Assembly (NCBI RefSeq): GCF_001650735.1
Contig: NZ_LXVY01000024.1
Coordinates: 1 to 55,608 of the forward strand
DNA from: Sphingomonas sp. TDK1
GTDB taxonomy: Bacteria; Pseudomonadota; Alphaproteobacteria; Sphingomonadales; Sphingomonadaceae
DNA length: 55,608 nt
Direction of reading: 5' to 3'
Position numbers and translations under genes: made by a program. Under the pieces are notes generated by a model. That model did not search any database, had not been told where the DNA came from, and saw only the letters and a list, made by a program, of their open reading frames with translations. This document shows positions 1 to 8,069 of the stretch, piece by piece (position 1 is the first letter of the stretch; every line of letters begins with the position of its first letter).

Positions 1-78
1 CAGGCCAACCTCGTGTGACACTATCCCCAACGTCACCGCTGACACATCACCATCAATGTCGCTGACCAGTCACCGACG

Positions 79-552
79 ATGTCGCGCTACATCTATTCCG
101 ACAAGGCCAGCGGCGCGAAAGTGAATCGTCCTGGCCTCGCCGAAGCGATTGCCTATGCGCGATCGGGTGACGTGCTGGTCGTGTGGAAGCTGGACCGCCT
201 CGGCCGCACCATGAAGGGGCTGGTCGATTTGTCGGCCGACCTCGACGAGAAGGGGATCGGGCTGCGTTCGATCACCGATGGAATCGACACTTCGGGAACG
301 GCGGGGCGGCTCGTCTTCAACATCCTGGCGGCGATGGCCCAGATGGAACGCGAGCTGGTCCGCGAGCGGACCACTGCTGCGCTGGCCGTCGCACGGCGCA
401 AGGGCCGGTTCGGCGGGCGAAAGACGATGATGACCGAAGAGCGCCGGAACGCGGCCACCAAGCTGCTCAAGACGGAGATGTCGTCGCGTGAGATCGCGCG
501 CGCGATCGGCGTCTCGATCTCGACCTTTTACAGGCATTTTCCCGCGCGATAG
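79..552 (+). pseudogene. Serine recombinase (resolvase/invertase), N-terminally truncated
   Basis: The 157-residue frame matches the middle and C-terminus of Tn3-type resolvases/DNA invertases: a DKASGAK segment, the VVWKLDRLGRT strand-helix, an MAQMERELVRERT helix and a C-terminal helix-turn-helix (SSREIARAIGVSISTFYRHF). The roughly 30 residues that normally precede it, including the YARVST segment with the catalytic serine, are missing. In-frame stops lie just upstream (bases 16-18 and 40-42), and no other frame in bases 1-78 encodes the motif. The remnant could still bind DNA but should not be able to cleave it. The 5' break probably marks a rearrangement junction at the window edge. Confidence 0.85.
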
Positions 553-577
553 CTGCGGTGCCGACGCGTGCGGCGTA

Positions 578-1552
578 TCACGGGAATGGGCGCGCAGCTG
601 GCTGCTCAAGAATAACCCGGTTGCCCAAGCCATTCGAAGCCCGTGCCAGCGCATCGGCTGCGTCTGCAATCAGATCCTCGGAGACAGCGTTGGGGGCGAG
701 TACGAGACCCGCCGAGCATGTCACCTCGCCGATCGGCGTCTCATTCTCGACGCGCTGCAGCTTTCGCCTCGAGAATGCCTTGCGGGCTGCGTTCAGCATA
801 TCGCGGGCGGCTTCGGGGTCGCAGTTGTCGAACACGATGGCGATCCGCTTTGCCTCCCAGCGGCCGACCCGGTGCGGCATGCAATGATCCCGCAATGTCT
901 GGCCCAGCGCGCGCAGGACCCGCTCGACGACGCCGATCCCATGAGCCGCCCCGATCGAGGTGACCTGATCGAGCGCAACCAGCGCAAGAAGGGTAGGGCC
1001 TTCCCGCTCGAGTGCGGCGGTGAGCACCGAGTCGATCGCGATGCGGTTGAGGAGCGAGGTAGCAGGATCGATGTCGGTATCGACGCCCAGCGAGCGTAGG
1101 CGCTCGCGGACTAGCGCCGTCTGAAGGCTCATCTGCTTCAACCGCTCCTCGGCGCGCTCGGCCTGGGCAGTCATCCGAGCGACCGCGCTGTGAATGTTGC
1201 CGTCTGTCGAGACCAGTTCGGCCGCGGTGAGCGTGAGCGATTTGACGAAGGCATTGGCTTCCTGGGCGGTTGCCCCGATGATGTGCATGACCTCCGTGGA
1301 AAGCTCACCGATCGTCGTCGCGGTGCCATGGAGATCCGCTGGTGCCGAAATCGCTCGCACGTCTTCCTGTCTGAGGCGATAACCGCCGTCGATCAGATTG
1401 GCGACGGCCATGAAATGGGCCTCGTCAGCACCTTCGAAATAGGTGTGAGCGAAGCCGTAATTCTCGGGGCTGTGCGGCAGTCGATGCTCGTCGAGAAAAT
1501 CGACAATGGCATGACCCGATTCGTCGGCTGGCGGACTGGTGCGCAGATCCAT
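578..1552 (-). CDS. Degenerate GGDEF-domain protein
   Basis: 324 residues. The N-terminal half (about 1-165) is mostly helical, with a likely coiled coil around residues 125-155, and resembles the sensory half of sphingomonad diguanylate-cyclase-like proteins. The C-terminal half (about 160-315) has the fold of a GGDEF domain: a DPATSLLNRIAID segment replaces the usual DxLTGLxNR, followed by LLALVALDQ. The GGDEF signature itself is replaced by RWEAKRIAIVF, so diguanylate cyclase activity is unlikely. It could bind a nucleotide or be regulatory. It lies 9 bases downstream of the small gene at 1562-1804 and is probably cotranscribed with it. Confidence 0.75.
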   Translation of the reverse strand: MDLRTSPPADESGHAIVDFLDEHRLPHSPENYGFAHTYFEGADEAHFMAVANLIDGGYRLRQEDVRAISAPADLHGTATTIGELSTEVMHIIGATAQEANAFVKSLTLTAAELVSTDGNIHSAVARMTAQAERAEERLKQMSLQTALVRERLRSLGVDTDIDPATSLLNRIAIDSVLTAALEREGPTLLALVALDQVTSIGAAHGIGVVERVLRALGQTLRDHCMPHRVGRWEAKRIAIVFDNCDPEAARDMLNAARKAFSRRKLQRVENETPIGEVTCSAGLVLAPNAVSEDLIADAADALARASNGLGNRVILEQPAARPFP

Positions 1553-1561
1553 CAGAGGCCT

Positions 1562-1804
1562 CTATCGCCGTTCCGACACAAGGATGTCGTGCCACAGGAA
1601 CAGATCGCGGTCGATGAGTTCGAGAAGTGCGTTGATAGCGGCCTCGCGGGAGCCAAGTTGATAGCGACGCTGGATCTCGTCCGCGACTCGCAGCGATGCA
1701 GGGGAGAGCGCATAGGTGGACCGCTTGTAACCCGCAGCATCCTCGCGTTCTTTTTTGCGGCGCATCGACAGGGTCGACCGCGCGGGTTTCGGCTGAGAGT
1801 CCAT
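1562..1804 (-). CDS. Small basic protein, ribbon-helix-helix-like
   Basis: 80 residues. A basic N-terminus (RRKKERED) precedes a predicted strand KRSTYALS and two helices (SLRVADEIQRRYQL and REAAINALLELIDRD). This strand-helix-helix order resembles CopG/Arc-type DNA-binding proteins, but I cannot name a family. It sits upstream of the GGDEF-like gene on the same strand. Its place among three small putative regulators beside the tra promoter suggests a role in plasmid control. The function is inferred from shape and context only. Confidence 0.6.
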   Translation of the reverse strand: MDSQPKPARSTLSMRRKKEREDAAGYKRSTYALSPASLRVADEIQRRYQLGSREAAINALLELIDRDLFLWHDILVSERR

Positions 1805-1879
1805 ATCGCCCTCTAAGCGAAACAGGTGTCACTCTCCAAAGCTCGTTTGATGGGAACGGAGTTCACCACCGGAATTGGT

Positions 1880-2335
1880 TCAGTTTGCTCCGGTCCGGGG
1901 CGGGGGAACCGAATTGAGCATGTTCATCAGGATGGATTGCAAAACCCGCTCGATCGCTTCGGGAGCAAGCCCATCGCCTTTCACCTGCTCGGCGAGCGAC
2001 AGTAACTGGGGGCAGGAAGCTTCGACGAAGCGGCACGCGACGAGGTAGATCTTGTCGAAGCTGTCATCGAAATAGGCGAGGGGCGTCTTCATCCAGACTG
2101 CGGCAAGAAACGCACGTTGCCGGTCGATCTCCAGGATCTCCATGACCCTTATCTGCATCGCGGCCGTAAAGCTGGCGCGACCGGATTTGACCTTTCCGAT
2201 GAGACTGACGCTTTTCCCGAGTCTCCGGGCCATTTCGACATTGGTTACGCCACGGCGATTCCACTGCTCGATGATAAGCGGATAGTAGAAGTCTGTCTCG
2301 GTCTGTCGGCTTGCTGCATCCCTCTGGTCAGTCAT
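1880..2335 (-). CDS. Helix-turn-helix regulator (XRE-like)
   Basis: 151 residues. Residues about 20-65 read as a helix-turn-helix of the Cro/CI type (GVTNVEMARRLGKSVSLIGK, then a VKSGRASFTAAM recognition/stabilising stretch). The C-terminal half (WMKTPLAYFDDSFDKIYLVACRF onwards) is helical and unassigned. It is transcribed away from the tra operon, and an imperfect palindrome lies directly upstream of its start (2351-2374). Autoregulation and control of the adjacent tra promoter are reasonable inferences. The exact family is unknown to me. Confidence 0.7.
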   Translation of the reverse strand: MTDQRDAASRQTETDFYYPLIIEQWNRRGVTNVEMARRLGKSVSLIGKVKSGRASFTAAMQIRVMEILEIDRQRAFLAAVWMKTPLAYFDDSFDKIYLVACRFVEASCPQLLSLAEQVKGDGLAPEAIERVLQSILMNMLNSVPPPRTGAN

Positions 2336-2350
2336 GACGACCCCCCTTCT

Positions 2351-2374
2351 GGGCGCTATATACGGTTATAGCCC
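2351..2374. promoter_or_regulatory. Imperfect palindrome upstream of the HTH gene
   Basis: The arms gggcgctata and ttatagccc form an imperfect inverted repeat 16-39 bases upstream of the start codon of the HTH regulator, overlapping an AT-rich core (tatatacggttata) that could also supply a -10 element. This is the position expected for an autoregulatory operator. No binding data can be seen. Confidence 0.4.
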
Positions 2375-2393
2375 GAGAGGCTGTCAATATTTT

Positions 2394-2765
2394 TTAAGCG
2401 TTAGTCGGAACTTTTCGACGAATTGCACAATCGAAGACGCACAGCATCGACACGGTGAGCAGGAAACGCGCTGTGGCAGGGGTGGTGGGGTCGGTAGTGG
2501 CCCTGTCCCGCGCGGCCTGGAAAAGCGCCTTCTGATCGATCTGAATGCGGAAACCGACCCGGTTTTCACCATTGTCCTCGATCGTCGAGGCGCGTTCGAG
2601 CATCAGTTCGAAATCCGGCATATCCAGGAATTTCTCCAGTCCATACAGGGCGGTAGAGGAAACGGTCTCAAACCGTCGCGTTGCCAGCGACCGGGTTCTG
2701 ATCGCTTCTGTTGTGAGACGGAACAGCTCATCGCTGACCCGGAAGGCGTAGATCACATTCGACAT
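2394..2765 (-). CDS. Small putative regulator, ribbon-helix-helix-like N-terminus
   Basis: 123 residues from the ATG at 2763-2765; a longer frame extends to 2804, but the MSNVIYAFRVSDELF start looks more natural. The N-terminus has a short strand (NVIYAFRVS) followed by two helices, compatible with a CopG-like DNA-binding fold, and then an acidic central helix (LEKFLDMPDFELMLERA). The C-terminus contains a cysteine and hydrophobic stretch without a recognisable domain. It is the gene nearest to, and transcribed away from, the A-tract control region of the tra operon, so it is a candidate regulator of transfer genes. Confidence 0.6.
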   Translation of the reverse strand: MSNVIYAFRVSDELFRLTTEAIRTRSLATRRFETVSSTALYGLEKFLDMPDFELMLERASTIEDNGENRVGFRIQIDQKALFQAARDRATTDPTTPATARFLLTVSMLCVFDCAIRRKVPTNA

Positions 2766-3087
2766 GGGGAACGGATAACCCGAGTGCGGACGAGCGCATA
2801 CCATCTGGATTGATAGTTTCTCGAATCAATCATTGCCGCACGACCGGGGATGGTCATTCCAGTTTCGCAACGAAGGCGGTAAAAAAATTCCGCAGGTGGT
2901 AAAAAAATTACCTGCTCTATGTTTGTCTGCAGACTCATCGCGTCAGTTTTTTGGCGGAAATGCGTAGTCGGGCTTTCCCGCAGTCAAAGTCGATACGGTA
3001 ATTTTTTTCCGTCTTGTCGAGGGTCAATACTTGCGAAATCCTTAGGGAGACGACGCGCTTGTGCTTCGTCTTCCAAGGGGAAAGAGC
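2766..3087. promoter_or_regulatory. tra operon control region with A-tract repeats
   Basis: 322 bases without a convincing gene, between the minus-strand regulators and the first tra gene. They contain two direct copies of GGTAAAAAAATT (2878-2889 and 2898-2909, start-to-start 20 bases, about two helical turns) and an inverted copy, GGTAATTTTTTTCC, at 2997-3010. A-tracts spaced in phase usually bend DNA or mark a repressor's sites. The region must hold the promoter of the tra operon and probably that of the divergent regulator. I could not assign -35/-10 boxes with confidence. Confidence 0.6.
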
Positions 3088-3411
3088 ATGTCTGCACTTT
3101 CAATGCCGAAGGGTGGCCAGATCAATGGTGTCCTTCTCGGCCTGGCGATCATCGCGATGTTGATGGTCCTGGGCGCGTCGGCGGCGTTCGCCGGCGCCGA
3201 CACGACGTTCAATACCGCGCTGACGAAGTTCACGGACTTCCTCGAGGGCTCGGGCGGCAAGATCATCACCGTCATGAGCCTCGCGGGCGGCATCGTCGCG
3301 CTGGCGTCGGGCCGCTTCAGCCTGGGCCAGGTGGCCGTTCCCGTCGCCGTCGGCGTCGGCGCGGGCACGGGTATCCCGATCGTCACCTCGACCGTCACCG
3401 CGACGATCTGA
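3088..3411 (+). CDS. traA: F-type conjugative pilin (TraA-like)
   Basis: 107 residues from the ATG at 3088, preceded by a good ribosome site (aagggga). The frame also extends back to a GTG at 3061. A long, partly basic leader (MPKGGQINGVLLGLAIIAMLMVLGASAAFA) ends in an AFA|GAD signal-peptidase site. The mature chain of roughly 72 residues has two hydrophobic segments (IITVMSLAGGIVALASG and VAVPVAVGVGAGTGIPIV) around a short polar loop, the layout of TraA/VirB2 pilins. It is the first gene of the operon and directly upstream of traL, as in F. An S26 peptidase later in the operon may process or cyclise it (see findings). Confidence 0.75.
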   Translation: MSALSMPKGGQINGVLLGLAIIAMLMVLGASAAFAGADTTFNTALTKFTDFLEGSGGKIITVMSLAGGIVALASGRFSLGQVAVPVAVGVGAGTGIPIVTSTVTATI

Positions 3412-3451
3412 GGCGTCGGCTGGATCAACCGCTGGGAGGGCGGCTTAGCTT

Positions 3452-3736
3452 ATGGACCGGTACACCATCCCTTCGCATCTCGACGACCCGGAGCTGATCG
3501 GCTTCTGGACGCTGGACGAGTTCCTCGCGATGGCGATCCCCTTCATCTGGGGGATCCTGTCGCAGCACGTCGTGATCGGACTGATGGTCTCGTTGCTCGG
3601 CTGGTGGGGTTTTCGGAAACTCAAAGCCGGCAAGGCCACGTCGTGGATTCTCCACATGGCCTACTGGCACCTGCCGTCGAGTTTTACCGGGCTGAAGGCG
3701 ACACCGCCCTCCCACCTTCGCGTGATGGTGGGCTAA
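3452..3736 (+). CDS. traL: TraL, pilus assembly protein
   Basis: 94 residues, typical length for TraL (F: 91). The N-terminus YTIPSHLDDPELIGFWTLDE is characteristic of the family. One or two membrane segments follow (AMAIPFIWGILSQHVVIGLMVSLLGWWGF), then a basic loop and an amphipathic C-terminus. TraL is an inner-membrane assembly factor of the F-type secretion channel, the counterpart of VirB3. It starts 40 bases after the pilin stop and ends directly against traE. Confidence 0.88.
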   Translation: MDRYTIPSHLDDPELIGFWTLDEFLAMAIPFIWGILSQHVVIGLMVSLLGWWGFRKLKAGKATSWILHMAYWHLPSSFTGLKATPPSHLRVMVG

Positions 3737-4324
3737 ATGGATTATTCTGTCGGTCTCGCGCAGTCGCAGCGCGTCCTCAAGCAGCGCAACATGCTCGGCA
3801 TCGTCGCGCTGGTCCTCGCGGGCCTCGTGGTGCTGCTGTTCCTGGTCGGCGCGACCCGTGACCGGGAGATCGTCCTGCAGCCGATCGTCCGCTCCCCGCT
3901 GACGCTGTCGTCGAGCGGGGTCAGCGAGCAGTATCTGGAGATGGTCACGCGCGACACCGCGCTGATGACGCTCAACCGCTCGCCCGAAAATCTCGAATAC
4001 TGGATGGACTCGATCCTGGCGATCGCCACGCCGGAAGCACATGGTTCGCTCAAGCGCGACCTGATGAAGATCCTCAACGAGCAGCGCGGATCGAGCATCA
4101 GCCAGTATTTCACGCTCGCCGGCATGAAGGTCGACACCGAGAAACTGACCTCGGAAGTGACCGGCACGCTGCACACCGTCGTCGGCTCGAAGTCGGTCAC
4201 CGCCGAGCCGAAGACGTTCCGCTTCTACTGGGCGTATCGCGGCCTGACTCTCCAGCTCAAGGGCTTCGGGATGGTCACCAAGGCCGACAAGGACGCCGCG
4301 GCAACCATCGGAGACGACGCATGA
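3737..4324 (+). CDS. traE: TraE, VirB8-like mating-channel protein
   Basis: 195 residues (F TraE: 188). An N-terminal cytoplasmic segment precedes one membrane span (MLGIVALVLAGLVVLLFLVG, residues about 19-38). The periplasmic domain carries the family pattern SEQYLEMVTRDTALMTLNRSPENLEYWMDSIL. TraE is the VirB8 counterpart and an inner-membrane scaffold of the secretion channel. Its start codon directly follows the traL stop, and its stop overlaps the traK start in an ATGA, indicating translational coupling. Confidence 0.9.
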   Translation: MDYSVGLAQSQRVLKQRNMLGIVALVLAGLVVLLFLVGATRDREIVLQPIVRSPLTLSSSGVSEQYLEMVTRDTALMTLNRSPENLEYWMDSILAIATPEAHGSLKRDLMKILNEQRGSSISQYFTLAGMKVDTEKLTSEVTGTLHTVVGSKSVTAEPKTFRFYWAYRGLTLQLKGFGMVTKADKDAAATIGDDA

Positions 4325-5133
4325 CCGCCTGGGTCGCAGTCGGGCTGATCGGGGGCGGGACCGCCTTCGCATCGCGCCTGTGTTCGCTATCGCGCCTGAT
4401 CGGGGCAGGGATGATCGTCGCGGGCGGAATGGTGCTCGCCGCGCCAGCCTTTGCCGACGAGCATGTGCTGGCGAAGGACAACAGCGAGGTCGCCTGCACG
4501 ATGTCGAAGTCGGGGCTGACCCGCGTCAGCCTCAAGGACGATCGCTTCGCCAGCGTCTCGAAGCTGACCACCGGGGTCGATACCGACGATTTCACCGTGG
4601 TCAACGAACCGACCCGGGGCGACATCTATGTGTCGGTCCCGGAAGCCTATTCTCGGCCGAACGTGTCGTTCTTCGGCACCACGTCGAAGGGCTATGTCTA
4701 CAAATTCTCGTGCCGCCTCGCCGGTGACGACGCGCAGCAGGTGTTCGTCGAGAATAAGGATATCGGCGGCGCCGCGGAAACGCAGGTCGCGGCCGTCGCG
4801 GCATCGCCGCAGGAGGCGTCCGCCACGCTTGTCCAGGCGATGTTCCAGTCCGCGCCGCTCGAAGGGTTCGAGGTCAGGCCGGCGGTCACCGACCCGGTGA
4901 TGATCGGCGCGCTCAAGGTCCAGATGGTCGCCGAATATCGCGGCGCCAGCCTCGCGGGCCGCACGCTCAGGATCGAGAACCGGGGCAAGGTGCCGGTCGC
5001 GCTGGGCGAGGGCACGATCGCGCCGTCGAACGCGATCGCGGTCTCGGTCGCCAACCCCAACCTCAAGCCCGGTGAAGCCACCACCGCCTATATCGTCACG
5101 CCTTCGGGCCTCGCCAACGGAGTGCGGCCATGA
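4321..5133 (+). CDS. traK: TraK, secretin-like core protein (VirB9-like)
   Basis: 270 residues (F TraK: 242). A long N-terminus ends in a signal-peptide core and an APAFA|DEH cleavage site near residue 45; translation may start further in, which would shorten the leader. The mature domain is beta-rich, with RIENRGKVPVALGEGTI typical of TraK. It forms the outer-membrane core ring with TraV and TraB. ATGA overlaps at both ends couple it to traE and traB. Confidence 0.88.
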   Translation: MTAWVAVGLIGGGTAFASRLCSLSRLIGAGMIVAGGMVLAAPAFADEHVLAKDNSEVACTMSKSGLTRVSLKDDRFASVSKLTTGVDTDDFTVVNEPTRGDIYVSVPEAYSRPNVSFFGTTSKGYVYKFSCRLAGDDAQQVFVENKDIGGAAETQVAAVAASPQEASATLVQAMFQSAPLEGFEVRPAVTDPVMIGALKVQMVAEYRGASLAGRTLRIENRGKVPVALGEGTIAPSNAIAVSVANPNLKPGEATTAYIVTPSGLANGVRP

Positions 5134-6449
5134 GCCTCAGGGACATCTTCCAGCGTAACCGTGCCAAGCAGCTCGATACCGAGCCGGAGGAGGGCGGGGA
5201 CAGCGAGCTGATGGCCGGCAACGATGCCGTCCGCAAGAAGCAGCTGCTCTATCTCGGCTGTGGCGGCGCCGTCGCGCTGGTGCTGGGCTCCTGGTACGTC
5301 ATGGGTGACGATGCCAAGCTGAAGCCGGTCGGCACCGACGGGAAGGAGGTGAAGATCACCACCGACGACATGGTCAACCGCAACATGTCGCAGCGTGAAT
5401 GGCAGGCCGCATCCGAAGCGCAGATGCAGTCGATCAACAATCAGTTGAAAGGCGTCGACGGCCAGCGCGCGCAGATGGAGCAGTTGCAGGCGCAGATCGC
5501 CGCGCTCCAGGGCGAGAAACAGTCGATGGCGAGCGACGGCCAGCGGGTCATGAGCGCCTATCAGCAGGAGAACGACCAGCTTCGCCAGCAGATCGCGCAG
5601 CGTAACGCCGCGCCGGTCGCGCCGGCGCCGACACAGATGTACGGCCCCGGCCAGCCCAATTACCGCACCCCCGGCGCGCCGATGACGGCGGGCGAGGCGG
5701 CCGCGGCGGCGGTGTCGCAGTCGCGCTCGATCAAGCTGGTATCGTTCGAGGGCGGCCCGTCGGGCACCGCGACACGGATCTCGGGCGGCACGACCAGCTA
5801 CACCGACAGCCCCAATTACCTGCCGCCCAACTCGATCGCCAAGGCGAAGGTCATCGTCGGCGTCGACGCCTCGGCGGGGGTCCAGTCGCAGACCGATCCG
5901 CTGCCGGTGATCCTGCGCATCACCGGCCCGGCGCGCTCGGTCTACCAGAACGGCAAGCTGCTCACGACGCGGATCGAGGGCTGCGTCATCAACGGTGCGG
6001 CGCGCGGCGACCTCTCGTCCGAGAAGGTCTATGTCAAGCTGCAGCGGATGACCTGCCCGCAGGCCAATGGCCGGTTCGCGGTGTCGGACGTCAAGGGCTT
6101 CATCAGCTTCGCCGGCAAGACTGGCGTGCGCGGCCGTGTCGTCAGTCGCGAAGGCGGGCTCGTCACCCAGGCCTTCATCGCCGGGATCGCAGGCGGGTTC
6201 GGGCGCGGCTTCTCGGCCAACACCGACATGCTGCTCCAGGGCACCAACGTCACTGTCAACGGGAAGCGCCAGCAACTCGGCATCGGCGATATCGCTCAGG
6301 CCGGGATCGGCAACGGCGTCGCGCAGTCGGCCGACATGGTCAGCAAATACCTGATCGAGCGGGCCGAACAGTACCAGCCCATCATCGAGATGCCGACCGG
6401 CATCGATGTCGAGATCGTCTTCCTCGAAGGCGTCTTCATCCAGAACTGA
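5130..6449 (+). CDS. traB: TraB, VirB10-like core protein
   Basis: 439 residues (F TraB: 475). A cytoplasmic N-terminus is followed by one membrane span (about residues 39-56), a Gln-rich coiled coil (about 90-155: QMQSINNQLKGVDGQ, QMEQLQAQIAALQGEK), a Pro/Ala/Gly linker and a VirB10-type beta-barrel domain (about 200-439). TraB spans the envelope and links the inner-membrane complex to the TraK/TraV outer ring. It overlaps traK by ATGA; 20 bases with a ggagg ribosome site separate it from dsbC. Confidence 0.92.
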   Translation: MSLRDIFQRNRAKQLDTEPEEGGDSELMAGNDAVRKKQLLYLGCGGAVALVLGSWYVMGDDAKLKPVGTDGKEVKITTDDMVNRNMSQREWQAASEAQMQSINNQLKGVDGQRAQMEQLQAQIAALQGEKQSMASDGQRVMSAYQQENDQLRQQIAQRNAAPVAPAPTQMYGPGQPNYRTPGAPMTAGEAAAAAVSQSRSIKLVSFEGGPSGTATRISGGTTSYTDSPNYLPPNSIAKAKVIVGVDASAGVQSQTDPLPVILRITGPARSVYQNGKLLTTRIEGCVINGAARGDLSSEKVYVKLQRMTCPQANGRFAVSDVKGFISFAGKTGVRGRVVSREGGLVTQAFIAGIAGGFGRGFSANTDMLLQGTNVTVNGKRQQLGIGDIAQAGIGNGVAQSADMVSKYLIERAEQYQPIIEMPTGIDVEIVFLEGVFIQN

Positions 6450-6469
6450 GCCCGGGAGGAGGCGGTCAC

Positions 6470-7282
6470 ATGGCAAATACTATCATGATCGGCGCGATGG
6501 CGGGGGCGGCGATGCTGCTGACCGGCTCGGCCGAGGCGCCGATCGGCGCGCAGGTCCAGGTCGCGCTGCAGAAGCGGCTTCCCAAGACGAAGGTCGACGC
6601 GATCGACTGTTCCAAGGTCGACGGGCTGTGCGAGGTCGTGGCGGGCGCGAACCTGTTCTACGTCGACAAGTCGGCGCGCTACCTCGTCATCGGCCGCGTC
6701 TATGACATGGAGACGCGACAGGATCTGACCGCCGCCAAGCTGCTCGCGCTTAATCCCGACATGCTGGTGGGCGGCGCGGCGAAGGCCAATGCCGCGCCCG
6801 ATGCGCCCGAGGCAGGCGCGGCGCGGGCGGGTGCGCGCGTCACGACCCAGCCCGCTGTCGCCCGCACGCTCGATGTGTCGCGGCTGTCGAGCAAGGGCGC
6901 GATCACCTGGGGATCGGGTACGCAGACGGTCACCGTCTTCTCGGACTTCCGCTGCGGCTACTGCCGCGCGCTCAGTCAGGCGCTCGAGACGATGAACGTG
7001 CGCGTGATCGAGCGACCGATCTCGGTGCTGGGAAGCCGCGAGATCGCCGACCAGGTGCTGTGCGCCCGCGATCGTCATGCGGCGGTCCGCGCGGCCTATG
7101 CGCAGAACCCGGTCCCGGCAGGCGCGAAGTGCGACACCAGCGGTCTCGATGAGAACGAGGCGTTCGCCAAGGCGCACGGCATCAACGGGACGCCCGTCAT
7201 CGTCCGCTCCGACGGGGCGGTGATCGAGGGCTTCAGGCCCAAGGCCCTGCTCGTCGAATGGTTGAAGGGAGCCAAGTCGTGA
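6470..7282 (+). CDS. dsbC: DsbC-like periplasmic disulfide isomerase
   Basis: 270 residues. A short signal-like leader ends near GSAEA. An N-terminal DsbC dimerisation-type domain is visible (LPKTKVDAIDCSKVDGLCEV ... FYVDKSARYLVIGRVYDMET). The thioredoxin-fold domain contains the active site FSDFRCGYCRALSQ (CGYC) and a cis-proline loop (INGTPVIV). It should isomerise disulfides in the periplasm, and the Cys-rich TraN and TraU encoded downstream are likely clients. It sits between traB and traV and overlaps traV by GTGA. Confidence 0.88.
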   Translation: MANTIMIGAMAGAAMLLTGSAEAPIGAQVQVALQKRLPKTKVDAIDCSKVDGLCEVVAGANLFYVDKSARYLVIGRVYDMETRQDLTAAKLLALNPDMLVGGAAKANAAPDAPEAGAARAGARVTTQPAVARTLDVSRLSSKGAITWGSGTQTVTVFSDFRCGYCRALSQALETMNVRVIERPISVLGSREIADQVLCARDRHAAVRAAYAQNPVPAGAKCDTSGLDENEAFAKAHGINGTPVIVRSDGAVIEGFRPKALLVEWLKGAKS

Positions 7283-8064
7283 CCCGATCCGTGATCCGCC
7301 TGCCGGCCTGCCCGGTTTCCGACTATCGCCCGCACGCCCGCGCAAAGCGTATCGCCGCGCTGGCGATGACCGCGAGCCTGGGACTGCTCGCCAGCTGCAC
7401 CACGCTGGGCACCAACATCTCGGGCAAGTTCGCGTGCGGCGCGCCCGAGGGTGGCAGCTGCGCGCCGGCGACCGTCATCGATGACAAGGCGCTAGCCGAG
7501 ATCACCGGCGACAGCGGCTATCATCCAGCCGGACCGTACCAGGCTCCGCCGCGCAACACCGGGGGAACGCAGCGGATCGCCTATGCCTCGACGCCTGTGC
7601 CGGCGCAGGCGGCGGGGGTCGGGCCGCAGAAGGTCTTGCGGATCGTGTTCCCCTCGCATGTCGACGCCGCGGGGCGGTTCCATGAGACGGCGGTGGTGCA
7701 GGCGGTGGTCGACAACGGCCAGTGGCTGGCGGCGACCGACGGCCACGGTTCGGCGCTCGCCGCGACGCAGACGCTCAACGTCAGCCCCGAGATCCTCTCG
7801 CAGCTCGGCGCGCCGATCGCCGCGCTTCCCCCGGTGCCCGCCGAGGTCGCGCAGGTCGCCGCCCCGGCAGCGGTTGCAGGTGCGGCGAGCGCGGTCGGCG
7901 CACCGAGTGCGGCAGCGGTCGCGGCCGCGCGGGCCAGGGCGCGCGACGCGGCTGCTGGCAAGGGTGTCCCGATCGCCGCGACGCAGAAGCCGGCGCCGCC
8001 CGAACTCGCGTCGAGCGCGCCGGGCAACCGTCCAGCGACCTTCTCGCCGCGCGTGGAGGACTGA
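7279..8064 (+). CDS. traV: TraV, outer-membrane core lipoprotein
   Basis: 261 residues from the GTG at 7279, chosen because it overlaps the dsbC stop (GTGA) and has an aaggga ribosome site; an ATG at 7258 also lies in frame. The lipobox LLASC lies after a hydrophobic leader, followed by GTNISGKFACGAPEGGSCA, where two conserved cysteines (ACGAPxGxxC) are a TraV hallmark. The C-terminal half is a low-complexity Ala/Pro region. TraV is the VirB7-like lipoprotein of the outer ring with TraK and TraB. Confidence 0.85.
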   Translation: MTRSVIRLPACPVSDYRPHARAKRIAALAMTASLGLLASCTTLGTNISGKFACGAPEGGSCAPATVIDDKALAEITGDSGYHPAGPYQAPPRNTGGTQRIAYASTPVPAQAAGVGPQKVLRIVFPSHVDAAGRFHETAVVQAVVDNGQWLAATDGHGSALAATQTLNVSPEILSQLGAPIAALPPVPAEVAQVAAPAAVAGAASAVGAPSAAAVAAARARARDAAAGKGVPIAATQKPAPPELASSAPGNRPATFSPRVED

Positions 8065-8069
8065 TCGTC

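Noticed and set aside
7722..8069. Longer start for traC, adding 116 residues
   Set aside because: The extension lies in the shadow of traV, has no TraC similarity, and a good start at 8070 follows the traV stop by 5 bases.
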